Source of the DNA: Acidobacteriota bacterium | GTDB lineage: Bacteria > Actinomycetota > Acidimicrobiia > Acidimicrobiales > RAAP-2 | Assembly: GCA_028873575.1 (NCBI GenBank) | Contig: JAGWHY010000004.1 | Location: 1 to 64,000 of the forward strand | Direction of reading: 5' to 3' | Length of the DNA: 64,000 bases | In this document: positions 33,542-41,394 of the stretch, piece after piece | How positions within the stretch are numbered: position 1 is the first letter of the stretch | Layout of the letters: every line of letters begins with the position of its first letter | Made by a program: the position numbers and the translations under genes | Notes under the pieces: generated by a model | What the model saw: the letters and a program-made list of their open reading frames with translations, nothing else | Database searches by the model: none | Told to the model about the DNA's origin: nothing

Positions 33542-34836
33542 AACTGGTTCGCCGGCAGTTCCAGGGTGAAGGTGGAGCCTTCGCCTTCGCGGGAGTCGAC
33601 GAGCACCGAGCCGCCGTGATTCTGGGCGACGTGGCGCACGATGGAGAGGCCGAGCCCGGTGCCCCCGGTCTCGCGCGCGCGACCCGGGTCAACGCGGTAG
33701 AAGCGTTCGAAGATGCGCTCTAAGTCCTTCGCGGGAATGCCGACGCCACGGTCGCGAATGCTCACGTGCACCCAAGGGCCGACGACGTCGCCCTCGTCGG
33801 TGGTGCTCGCGTCGACGCGCGTGATCTCGAGGTCGACGACGCCGTCGCGCGGCGAGTACACCACCGCGTTTTCGAGCAGGGCGTGCACGGCTGACGTCAA
33901 TTGGCGACGATCGCCGAACACGACGGGGTTGTCGAGTGGCTCTTCGAAGTGAACCTTGATGCCGTGTTGCTCGGCGGCCGTGCGAATGCGTTCAATCGCG
34001 TCGGCCACGATGAGCACGACGGAGACCGGTTCGCGACTCGGCGAACCTTGGCTCTCGATGCGCGAGAGATCGAGCAGGTCTTCGATGATGCGATTCACGC
34101 GAAAGGCTTCGGAGTTGATGCGCTCGGCCAGTCGCTGGGCCACGGTGGGGTCGCGTTCGAACTGGAGGGTTTCGGCCAGCAGGCCGAGCGCGCCCATGGG
34201 GGTCTTGAGCTCGTGCGAGACGTTGGCGATGAAGTCACGACGAATGTCTTCGAGGCGTCGACGTTCCGAGACGTCCTCAATAACCGCGAGCACGCCCAGT
34301 GATCGACGCCCGTCGTCGATGACGGTCGCGCGGATCGTCAGGGTTCGCCGCGGGGGGCCGTAGATGTCAATCGTGCGTTCGGCGACGCCCTGGTGCCAAC
34401 TCTCGGCGAGCACCTCGGTCACGGCCTGGGCCGCAATGGCCTCGCCGTAGCGACTGGCCATGAGCTGCTCGGCTTGGTGGTTGCGGAACAAGACCGCCCC
34501 GCTCTCGTCGCAGAGTACGAGCCCGAGGGGCAGCGAGTCGAGGGAACGCCGGAGTCGCACGGACTCGGCGCTGGACTCACTGACCGCGGTCGTGGCGGCG
34601 CTCGTGACCTCCTCGAGGTAGTTCAACGCGGCCTCAACTTTGCCACGGTCGTCGTGGGGTTCGGCCCCCAAGCGTGAGCCGAGCGCGGTGAGGCGCTGGG
34701 CAATGGCGCGATGACCGCGCCGGCGATAGAACAACATGCCCAAGAGGCCGCCGACGAGCAACACGCCCGCGCCGGCGACGTAGATCAGCGTCGGTGGCCA
34801 GTGAGACGCGAAATTTTTACCGAGGGCCAGGAGCAC
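33538..34836 (-). CDS. senX3: SenX3-like sensor histidine kinase
   Basis: A 432-residue kinase with one N-terminal membrane segment (IYVAGAGVLLVGGLLGMLFYRRR), a PAS-like sensor domain (LDSLPLGLVLCDESGAVLFRNHQAEQL), a HisKA domain with FIANVSHELKTPMGALG and a HATPase domain (N box LLENAVVYSP, G boxes RDRGVGIP and GGTGLGLSIV). GTG 34836 was chosen because GAGAAT lies 6 nt upstream; TTG 34875 is the longest alternative. In mycobacteria SenX3 answers phosphate limitation. It is coupled to regX3 and divergent from the secretion operon at 34914. Confidence 0.85.
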   Translation of the reverse strand: MLLALGKNFASHWPPTLIYVAGAGVLLVGGLLGMLFYRRRGHRAIAQRLTALGSRLGAEPHDDRGKVEAALNYLEEVTSAATTAVSESSAESVRLRRSLDSLPLGLVLCDESGAVLFRNHQAEQLMASRYGEAIAAQAVTEVLAESWHQGVAERTIDIYGPPRRTLTIRATVIDDGRRSLGVLAVIEDVSERRRLEDIRRDFIANVSHELKTPMGALGLLAETLQFERDPTVAQRLAERINSEAFRVNRIIEDLLDLSRIESQGSPSREPVSVVLIVADAIERIRTAAEQHGIKVHFEEPLDNPVVFGDRRQLTSAVHALLENAVVYSPRDGVVDLEITRVDASTTDEGDVVGPWVHVSIRDRGVGIPAKDLERIFERFYRVDPGRARETGGTGLGLSIVRHVAQNHGGSVLVDSREGEGSTFTLELPANQL

Positions 34837-34842
34837 GGCTCC

Positions 34843-34848
34843 ATTCTC
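34843..34848 (-). promoter_or_regulatory. -10 element of senX3
   Basis: GAGAAT lies 6 nt before GTG 34836 on the minus strand. It keeps the A2/T6 pattern of this genome's leaderless promoters. A single GTTCACA lies further upstream at 34884-34890, too little to call a PHO box. Confidence 0.35.
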
Positions 34849-34913
34849 GCAGACTCCCTTCACCGGCGCGCGCAAGCGACCGTTGTGAACTCCCTTAGAG
34901 AGAGTGGGTTCCC

Positions 34914-35198
34914 GTGTTACTCGTTGATCTACCCAATAGTCCCTCCACCGCGAATCTGCCCGGCAGCGCGGTTCTTCAAGAGCTCGCCAACGGCGTCGCG
35001 GGCTGGGCGCTGGTGGGTGCCTTCATCGCGCTGGTGCTCGGCGCGGGACTGTGGGCCCTCGGCAGTCACACCCAAAACATGCACCAATCAGCCCAGGGCC
35101 GGCGCGCGGTGTTGACGTCGCTGGGGGCGGCGATCTTGATTGGGGCGGCCCCGCACCTCATCAACTTCTTCTTCACCAAAGGCTTGGCGGTTCACTAA
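34914..35198 (+). CDS. VirB2/DUF6112-like small membrane protein
   Basis: A 94-residue protein with two hydrophobic segments (WALVGAFIALVLGAGLWALG, residues 30-49, and LTSLGAAILIGAAPHLINFFF, 67-87) separated by a short polar loop. This layout fits the small VirB2/TrbC-like or DUF6112 proteins that open actinobacterial conjugation-type clusters. It starts the five-gene operon; the next gene's ATG overlaps its TAA by 1 nt. There is no signal peptidase-type cleavage site that I can identify. The role, pilin-like or channel component, is inferred from position. Confidence 0.65.
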   Translation: MLLVDLPNSPSTANLPGSAVLQELANGVAGWALVGAFIALVLGAGLWALGSHTQNMHQSAQGRRAVLTSLGAAILIGAAPHLINFFFTKGLAVH

Positions 35199-36310
35199 TG
35201 AACCACGTGGCCTGTATCTTGGCGCCGGCCGGGTGCGCGGTCGGCGCCCTCGCCAAGTCGACCTTCGCCGACCTCTTCAACGCGTGGACGAGTTGGATCC
35301 TCGCGAGCGTGCAGTGGCTCTTCAACGCCTGTGGTCGGGTCTTAACGTCGCTGAGCGATCCGCGCCTCGTGCTTCGCGCCACGGCCGGTCCCTTCGCCGC
35401 CCTCGAGGTCGTGTCCCCGGCCCTGCTCGCGGTCGGGCTCATGACGTCAACGCTGCACGCGTTGCGTCTGGCCGAGCCGGCGCGACTCTGGCGTGAGTAC
35501 TTTGGCGTGCTGCCGGCCTGCGTGGCCGGCGTCGTGCTCGCGCGACCCCTGGCGCTGCTCGTGCTCGAGGCGGTGAATCAGATGAGTTCCGCCGCGTCGA
35601 GCGGCGTGGTCGCGTCGGAGCATCAACTCGTCTTGGGCGTGACCAACTTGACCGCGAACGTTCCCGGCTTCGGGCTCTTCGTGATCGCGGGTGGCTTGGC
35701 GATTGGGACGTGGCTGTTGTGGTGTGAGCTCCTCGTGCGCGACGTGCTGTTAGCCCTGTTGCTCGTAACCGTCCCACTCCTGGTGCCACTGGCGACGTTC
35801 ACGTCACTGCGGCGCGTCGGCTGGCGACTGCTGGAGACCTTCGTCGCCGTGGCCGCGTCGAAGTTGGTGATCGTCGTGACGCTAGTGCTCGGCCTCGCTG
35901 AGGTGCACGGTAATGGCGCGATCGGCGTCGTGACGGGTCTGGTCACGCTGGTGCTCGCGGCGGCGTCACCGTTCGTGATCTTGCGCGTCGTGCCGATCGT
36001 GGAGCATTCGGCTCTGCACGCGGTAGAGGGACTGCGTGGACGCGCCGCGCGCGGTGGGGCGTCCGTGAGTTCCTCGCCGTACGCCCACGCGGTCGAGTAC
36101 TTGCGACCCGACGTCGGTCCTCCGACGCCCCCGCCCCGCGGACCCGACCTGGGTCTCGAGATGTGGCCGGGTTCACCCGAAGCCACCGTGCCCGAGTACG
36201 ACGGTGAACCGGTCCCCCCACCGATCGGTACGCCGCGATCAGTGGGGGGACGGCGCCACGTGTCCGAGGACGAGATGGGTCCGGTGATTGGCTGGCACTT
36301 TGACGAGTGA
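35198..36310 (+). CDS. VirB6/TrbL-like polytopic membrane protein of a T4SS-like cluster
   Basis: A 370-residue protein with about seven membrane segments from residue 1 to about 275 and a hydrophilic, proline-rich C-terminal tail (VGPPTPPPRGPDL, PVPPPIGTPR). The topology, length and position before the PrgI/VirB4-like genes match the VirB6/TrbL inner-membrane channel subunit of type IV secretion systems of Gram-positive type. Sequence similarity in this family is weak, so the assignment leans on topology and context. Confidence 0.68.
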   Translation: MNHVACILAPAGCAVGALAKSTFADLFNAWTSWILASVQWLFNACGRVLTSLSDPRLVLRATAGPFAALEVVSPALLAVGLMTSTLHALRLAEPARLWREYFGVLPACVAGVVLARPLALLVLEAVNQMSSAASSGVVASEHQLVLGVTNLTANVPGFGLFVIAGGLAIGTWLLWCELLVRDVLLALLLVTVPLLVPLATFTSLRRVGWRLLETFVAVAASKLVIVVTLVLGLAEVHGNGAIGVVTGLVTLVLAAASPFVILRVVPIVEHSALHAVEGLRGRAARGGASVSSSPYAHAVEYLRPDVGPPTPPPRGPDLGLEMWPGSPEATVPEYDGEPVPPPIGTPRSVGGRRHVSEDEMGPVIGWHFDE

Positions 36311-36311
36311 G

Positions 36312-37349
36312 GTGACGCGCCTGGCCGAGAGTGACGCGCGCCTGCGGTGGATGGGGGTCCGTCCCCACCAGGCGCTGGCCGCCGTCACCAGCGCACTCCT
36401 CGTCGTGGCGGGACTCACCGGCGCGCTCGGCCCCACGTGGTGGGTTTCGGGCGCCGTGTTCGCCGCGACGACGGGCCTGCCGTGGGGGGTGGCCGACACC
36501 GTCGGCGAACTCGCGGCGGTGGCGCTCGCCTTTGGGGCCCGTGAACGATTCCACCACGCGCGGTTGCTCGACGTCGACGGTGACGCCGTCGTCGTGGCCG
36601 GGGGAACGACGGCGTTGCACTGCTACGAACTCGACCATCGAGGGCGGCTCGATCTCAACGGGGGACGCGAACGAATTGGCGACGCGCTGCGTGAATTGGC
36701 GGATGTTCTGGCCCAACGCGACGTGACGTCACACGTGTCGCTGCACGTCCTGCGCGACGAGGAAGGTACCCGTACGTTCCTAGCGCTGGCTCCCGGAATC
36801 AGCGCGCCGTCGGGGTGGCGTGACGTCGCGACCCCGACGGCGTTGCTCTCGACCGGCGCGCGCTTGGAGCGTTGGACGTACCTACGGAGTCGCCATGGCG
36901 TGACGCGAACTTTTCGCGTCTTTGATTTTGGTGGTGTGCGGGTCGATCAGCCACTGCTCGAAGCGTGGCAGCGTCACGCCCCCGCCGCGATGTGGTCACT
37001 GCAGGTCGAGGTCGTGAGCGTTTCTCGCGCTCGTCGCGTCAGCGCACGGGCCGCGCACCAGTTCGACAGTGACGTCGCGGCCGCGACGGCCGCGGGATTT
37101 CGACGCAGCGCCCGTACCCAGCGCCGCCATCTGCGCGTAACCCGTCGGGAGGCTCTGGTCGCGCAAGGTCGCGCCCTGGTGCGCGTCGCGCTCTACGTGA
37201 CCTGCCAAGCCGACACGCTCGTCGCGCTGCGCGCGCGTGAGCGTTTATTAATCGACAGTGCCAACGACGCGGGACTGCGACTGGAACGTGGGTGGGGCCG
37301 TCAGTTCGCGTGGTGGAGCGCGCAGTTGCCCGGTGGTCCCTCGTGGTAG
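36312..37349 (+). CDS. SCO6880/PrgI-like T4SS protein
   Basis: A 345-residue protein. Two membrane segments (about residues 21-55) resemble the VirB3/PrgI module, and the rest resembles the N-terminal domain of VirB4/CagE ATPases without a P-loop (YVTCQADTLVALRARERL, then GWGRQFAWWSAQLP just before the stop). This matches the SCO6880 family of actinobacterial conjugative clusters. In-frame starts are TTG 36288, TTG 36300 and GTG 36312, and no ribosome site decides; GTG 36312 is the choice that avoids overlap. The VirB4-like ATPase gene follows with a 7-nt overlap. Confidence 0.72.
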   Translation: MTRLAESDARLRWMGVRPHQALAAVTSALLVVAGLTGALGPTWWVSGAVFAATTGLPWGVADTVGELAAVALAFGARERFHHARLLDVDGDAVVVAGGTTALHCYELDHRGRLDLNGGRERIGDALRELADVLAQRDVTSHVSLHVLRDEEGTRTFLALAPGISAPSGWRDVATPTALLSTGARLERWTYLRSRHGVTRTFRVFDFGGVRVDQPLLEAWQRHAPAAMWSLQVEVVSVSRARRVSARAAHQFDSDVAAATAAGFRRSARTQRRHLRVTRREALVAQGRALVRVALYVTCQADTLVALRARERLLIDSANDAGLRLERGWGRQFAWWSAQLPGGPSW

Positions 37350-38515
37350 CGCGTGCGTGGACGCACTGGGCGACCTCCGAGGACCTCGGTACGTTCGGGT
37401 TGCCCGCGCACGACGCCGGTACGGGCTTGGTCGGCGCGCCACTCGGCGACGCCCAGTTCGGTGACCCCTTCGTCCTCGACGTCTTTGACGCGTACCAGGC
37501 GGGTCTGATCACTAATCCCAACGTGGTGGTAGCCGGCGCCATCGGCGCGGGTAAGAGCACCGTGGTGAAGATGCAACTTCGCCGCGCGTTGGCCCGCGGG
37601 CGACGGGTGGTGGTGCTCGATCCCAAGGGTGAGTACGGCCCGCTCGCTCGTCACCACGGTTACGCGCCGGTCGTGCTCGGTCGAGACGGGTGGTGTGACC
37701 CCTTCGGTGAGGTCGACCAGGAGGGCTCGAGTCTGTTGCGGTTCCTGCTCGCGAGCGCGCTGGGTGAGACTCTCGGGGTCGAGGAGCACTTCGTGATCGA
37801 CGAGGTCTGGCGCGACGTCACCGTGGCGCGGCCCCGACGCGTGCTGCGCCACGCGCTGGCGACCCTCGCGCGCAGCGTGGTCGATCCCACGCCTTCGCCG
37901 GCGCGCCGGGTCGCCCTCGGACTCCATCGATTGGTGGAGGGTGACCTACGAGGACTCTTTGACGGTGACGGTGAGCCTCTCACTCTCGACGGCGACCTTG
38001 TGGTGGTTGATCTCTCCGCGCAGTGGGCGAGTAGCGCGCTGCCCCTGGCCCTCTTGGCGGTGGTGGCCGCGGCGCGCCGGGTCTTGGGCGGCGGCGATCG
38101 CCTCGGGTATCTCGTGCTCGACGAGGCGTGGTCACTGCTCGGCGACGAGTCGGCTCTCGAGTGGCTGCGCGGCTCGTGGAAGCTCGCGCGTGCGCGCGGC
38201 GTCGCGCACGTGCTCGTCCTGCATCGATTCAGTGACGTGGCGTCGGTGGCGAACGCGGGTACCGCGCAACTTGAACGGGCCCGCGGACTTCTCCGCGAGA
38301 CTGAGACGGCCTGGCTCTTTCGCCAGCCGCCCGACGAGGCGCGCGAGATTGCCGACGTATTGGCACTCAGTTCGCTCGAGACGCGCTACCTGCGGACACT
38401 GCCGCGCGGCGGCGCGCTCGTGCGCTACGGCCCGCACCGCTCCATCGTTCGCGTGACGCCCGACGCGCACGACGCGCCACTCGTCGACACCGACGACGTG
38501 ATGCGTCTCGCGTGA
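37343..38515 (+). CDS. VirB4-like T4SS ATPase
   Basis: A 390-residue P-loop ATPase of the VirB4/HerA group, the motor that energises type IV secretion. Walker A is GAIGAGKS (residues 65-72) after YQAGLITNPNVVV, the usual VirB4 lead-in; VVVLDPKGEYGPLA is the conserved DPKGEY box; Walker B is YLVLDEAWSLL. ETETAWLFRQPPDEA near the end is also typical. It supplies the ATPase half missing from the preceding gene. GTG 37343 overlaps that gene by 7 nt, and its stop overlaps the coupling-protein gene by 4 nt. Confidence 0.85.
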   Translation: MVARAWTHWATSEDLGTFGLPAHDAGTGLVGAPLGDAQFGDPFVLDVFDAYQAGLITNPNVVVAGAIGAGKSTVVKMQLRRALARGRRVVVLDPKGEYGPLARHHGYAPVVLGRDGWCDPFGEVDQEGSSLLRFLLASALGETLGVEEHFVIDEVWRDVTVARPRRVLRHALATLARSVVDPTPSPARRVALGLHRLVEGDLRGLFDGDGEPLTLDGDLVVVDLSAQWASSALPLALLAVVAAARRVLGGGDRLGYLVLDEAWSLLGDESALEWLRGSWKLARARGVAHVLVLHRFSDVASVANAGTAQLERARGLLRETETAWLFRQPPDEAREIADVLALSSLETRYLRTLPRGGALVRYGPHRSIVRVTPDAHDAPLVDTDDVMRLA

Positions 38516-39717
38516 ACGTCCGCCCACCCCTCGGGGTTCGCTTCGTAGGGCCGGTCGCTTGGGGACCCACCACGTACCTCGAGCGTGACAGTTCGCTGCT
38601 CGTGGTGGGGCCGACCCAGTCGGGGAAGACCTCGTCGCTCGTCGTGCCGGCGATTCTCAATTGGCGTGACGCGCTGGTCGTCACGAGCGTCAAGCGCGAC
38701 GTGGTGGCCACCACCCGAGAGTGGCGCGAGGCGTTAGGTCAGGTGACGGTGCTCGAACCCGGCGAGGAGTCCGGGCTGACGTTTAATCCCATGGAGGGTC
38801 TGCGCTCGCTTCGCCACGCGTCGCGCGTCGCGCGCGACCTCACGTTGAGCGCGGGTGACCGCGGCGAAGGCGAGTTTTGGAACGCGCTCGCGACCAAACT
38901 CGTCGCGGCCCTCATGGTCGTGGCCGCGTCGCGCGGGGCGAACATCTTCGAGGTAGCTCGCGTGGTCGAGCGTCGAGCTCTCGAGGCGTGGGCGCGGGGT
39001 GACGACGACGCGAGCGCGATTCTGCGTGGCTTCCTCGACTACGAACCGCGCACGCTCGACAGCGTGCTCACCACCGCCGAGACCATGCTCTACCCCTGGC
39101 GCTTCCCCCAACCACTGGCCGCGATTCGGCGCGTCGTGCACGGCGCGAACACGCTCTACCTCTGCGCGCCGCAGGGCGAGCAGCGCCACTACGAGGCTCT
39201 CTTTCGTGGCGCGCTGCGCGCCGTACTGGACGAACAGCAACGACGCGTCGATCAGGGACGCTCGCGCGAGGTCTTGTTCGTCCTCGACGAAGCGGCCACG
39301 GTCGCCTCGCTCGATGAACTCGACCAACTCGCCGCCACCGTGCGGGGGCTGGGCGTCACGCTGGTGACGGTCGTGCAGGACTTCGCCCAGCTTCGGGCGC
39401 GCTGGGGCGAGCGCGCCTCGTCGATCGTGAACAACCACGCGACGCGCGTGGTCTTGGCCGGCCTCGCCGATCCCACGGTAGGGACGTACCTGCCCGAACT
39501 CGTGAGCGCGCCCGAGGGTCAGCCGGCGCGTTCGCTACGCCGGGCGCCGGGACGCACGGCCTTCGTCGTGAGCGGTCGGCGCGCGCCGTATCGGGTGCGC
39601 CTGCGTCCGTGGTGGCGCGTGCGCGGGTTGCGCGATCGAGGGACCGAGGCGACAAAAGTACGATTCGCCCATGGCCCTAACGCCCTCGCCCCTCCAAGAG
39701 CAGATCTTCGCCATTGA
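38512..39717 (+). CDS. VirD4/TraG-type coupling ATPase
   Basis: A 401-residue P-loop ATPase of the type IV coupling protein family. Walker A is GPTQSGKT (residues 33-40), FNPMEGL is the conserved FNP box, and Walker B plus the following helix read VLFVLDEAATVASLDELDQL, then VTLVTVVQDFAQL, hallmarks of TraG/VirD4. It lacks an N-terminal membrane domain, so it would be soluble or recruited by the membrane partners. The start GTG overlaps the VirB4-like gene by 4 nt, and its 3' end overlaps the ROK kinase gene by 47 nt in another frame. Confidence 0.85.
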   Translation: MNVRPPLGVRFVGPVAWGPTTYLERDSSLLVVGPTQSGKTSSLVVPAILNWRDALVVTSVKRDVVATTREWREALGQVTVLEPGEESGLTFNPMEGLRSLRHASRVARDLTLSAGDRGEGEFWNALATKLVAALMVVAASRGANIFEVARVVERRALEAWARGDDDASAILRGFLDYEPRTLDSVLTTAETMLYPWRFPQPLAAIRRVVHGANTLYLCAPQGEQRHYEALFRGALRAVLDEQQRRVDQGRSREVLFVLDEAATVASLDELDQLAATVRGLGVTLVTVVQDFAQLRARWGERASSIVNNHATRVVLAGLADPTVGTYLPELVSAPEGQPARSLRRAPGRTAFVVSGRRAPYRVRLRPWWRVRGLRDRGTEATKVRFAHGPNALAPPRADLRH

Positions 39718-40468
39718 CGTCGGGGCGACGAACATCAAGTTCTGTCACGTCAATCAAGAAGGCGAACTGCTGCGCGGCGTGCGTCGACGCCCCACGCCCT
39801 ACCCGTGCAGCCCCGAGCGACTGATGGAATTTCTGGTGGAGCGAATCACGAAGAGCGGCTGTCGCCGGGTCGGCGTGGGGTTCCCCGGCGAGTTCCGCGA
39901 CGGCTTCGTGGTGCGCCCGGGCAATCTTTCGCGCCCCGGGGGCGTGACGACTGAGGTCGATCCGGCGCTCGAAGAGCGGTGGCGTGGCTTCGCGCTGCAG
40001 GACCGCCTGCGCGAGGCGACCAAGCGCGACGTGCGCGTCGTTAACGACGCCACGATGGCCGCTCTTGGCTGTTGCGGTGACGAGCCCGTGGAGGTCGTCT
40101 TGACGTTGGGCACGGGGCTCGGCCTCGCGCTCTGTCGCGACGGGCGATTGCAAAAGGTACGCGACGTCGGCGCGGAGATCTTTCGTGACGAGCAGACCTA
40201 CGACCAGTGCGTGGGCGAGCGGGGACGTGCCGCGGGTGACGAACGCTGGAACGAGGCGGTGCTCGCGGTGGTCACGCGCTTCGCCGAAGAGTTCGACGCC
40301 ACCGTGGTGCACTTGGCCGGCGGCAACGCCCGTCGCGTCACGCCACTCATGTTCGAGGGGCTGCGCGCGCGCGTCGTGATCGACGGGAACGAGGCGCCGA
40401 TCCACGGGGCGGCGCGGCTCTTCGGTGAGGACTACGCCCGCGCGACGGGCGCCTTGCGCGAAGGTTAG
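39671..40468 (+). CDS. ROK-family kinase, polyphosphate glucokinase-like
   Basis: A 265-residue sugar kinase. The ATP/phosphate motifs AIDVGATNIKF (residues 14-24), VVNDATMAALG and LTLGTGLGLALC are the ASKHA signature. The C-terminal half (ERWNEAVLAVVTRFAEEF, VVHLAGGNARRV) matches polyphosphate/ATP glucokinases of actinobacteria. The region where ROK sugar kinases carry a zinc-binding motif reads DVGAEIFRDEQTYDQCVGE, without that motif, as in PPGK. The ATG lies inside the end of the coupling-ATPase gene. It phosphorylates glucose, with ATP or polyphosphate as the inferred donor. Confidence 0.8.
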   Translation: MALTPSPLQEQIFAIDVGATNIKFCHVNQEGELLRGVRRRPTPYPCSPERLMEFLVERITKSGCRRVGVGFPGEFRDGFVVRPGNLSRPGGVTTEVDPALEERWRGFALQDRLREATKRDVRVVNDATMAALGCCGDEPVEVVLTLGTGLGLALCRDGRLQKVRDVGAEIFRDEQTYDQCVGERGRAAGDERWNEAVLAVVTRFAEEFDATVVHLAGGNARRVTPLMFEGLRARVVIDGNEAPIHGAARLFGEDYARATGALREG

Positions 40469-41394
40469 GCGCGCGTCGCGACGCTGGTCGGGGCGAAGTA
40501 CTCGCTTAAGTACTTCTCGCCTTCGTCACAGAGAATGGTCACCACGACGGCGTCGGGTCCCAGCTCGTCGCGCAGTCGTCGCGCCGCGACGACGTTGGCG
40601 CCAGAGCTTGGACCCACGAGAAGACCGTGGCGTCGGGCGAGTTGACGCATCTCGGCAATCGCGTCGTCACTGTGTACCGCGACGACGCGGCTCACGAGTT
40701 CGCGGTGGCGGGCAAAAAGCGCCGGCACGAAGCCGTCGGCGATCCCCTCAATGTGGTGCAGGTTCACGTCGCCGCACTGGATCGTGCACGACTCGGCCGG
40801 TTCGAGCGCGACGAGGAGCACGTTCGGATTCGCCGCCCGGAGTGCCTGGCCGACGCCGATCAAGGTGCCCCCGGTGCCCACGCCCATCACGAAGGCGTCC
40901 GGCACGCGCCCCGTACCTAGTTGGTCGAGAATCTCCGCGCCGAGCCAGGCGCAATTCTCTTCGACGTTCCACTCGTTCTCGAACTGTCGTGGCGCGAAGT
41001 GTCCGGGACGTGACGCGAACTCCGTGACGACCTCGAGCGCTTCGTTGACGTGAAAGTCACCCACCTGGTGCAGTTCCGCGCCGAAGGCGGTCGTGATCGC
41101 GGCGCGTTCGGGGCTGAGCCCCTCGGGAGTCACCACGATCATGCGATAGCCCTTCACCGCCGCGACCATGCTCATCGCGTTGCCGGTGTTGCCGCTCGAG
41201 GCTTCAACAATCGTGTCGCCGGGTTTGAGCAGGCCCTCGCGCTCGGCGCGCTCGATGATGTAGCGCGCCATGCGGGCCTTGATCGACCCCGATGGGTTGA
41301 GGTACTCAAGTTTGAGCCAGAGACCTTCGACGTGGAGGAGAGGAGTGTTACCAATCGCCTCGAGAATGCTCGTCGAGATCCGCGGCGAGCTCAC
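40465..41394 (-). CDS. Cysteine synthase family PLP enzyme
   Basis: A 309-residue fold-type II PLP enzyme that makes or modifies cysteine from an activated serine. The PLP lysine is K39 in NPSGSIKARMA, the loop ASSGNTGNAM binds the carboxylate, and GTGGTLIGVG binds the phosphate. The signature PSSGANVVAA near the C-terminus is standard. CysK and CysM cannot be separated here; cystathionine beta-synthase lacking the CBS domains is another option. It overlaps the M20 hydrolase gene by 4 nt, suggesting joint action on an N-acylated sulfur amino acid. Confidence 0.87.
   Translation of the reverse strand: MSSPRISTSILEAIGNTPLLHVEGLWLKLEYLNPSGSIKARMARYIIERAEREGLLKPGDTIVEASSGNTGNAMSMVAAVKGYRMIVVTPEGLSPERAAITTAFGAELHQVGDFHVNEALEVVTEFASRPGHFAPRQFENEWNVEENCAWLGAEILDQLGTGRVPDAFVMGVGTGGTLIGVGQALRAANPNVLLVALEPAESCTIQCGDVNLHHIEGIADGFVPALFARHRELVSRVVAVHSDDAIAEMRQLARRHGLLVGPSSGANVVAARRLRDELGPDAVVVTILCDEGEKYLSEYFAPTSVATRA

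Noticed and set aside
34884-34890. Single GTTCACA upstream of senX3 as a PHO box
   Set aside because: No second unit is present at 11-nt spacing on either side, so one 7-mer is not evidence.
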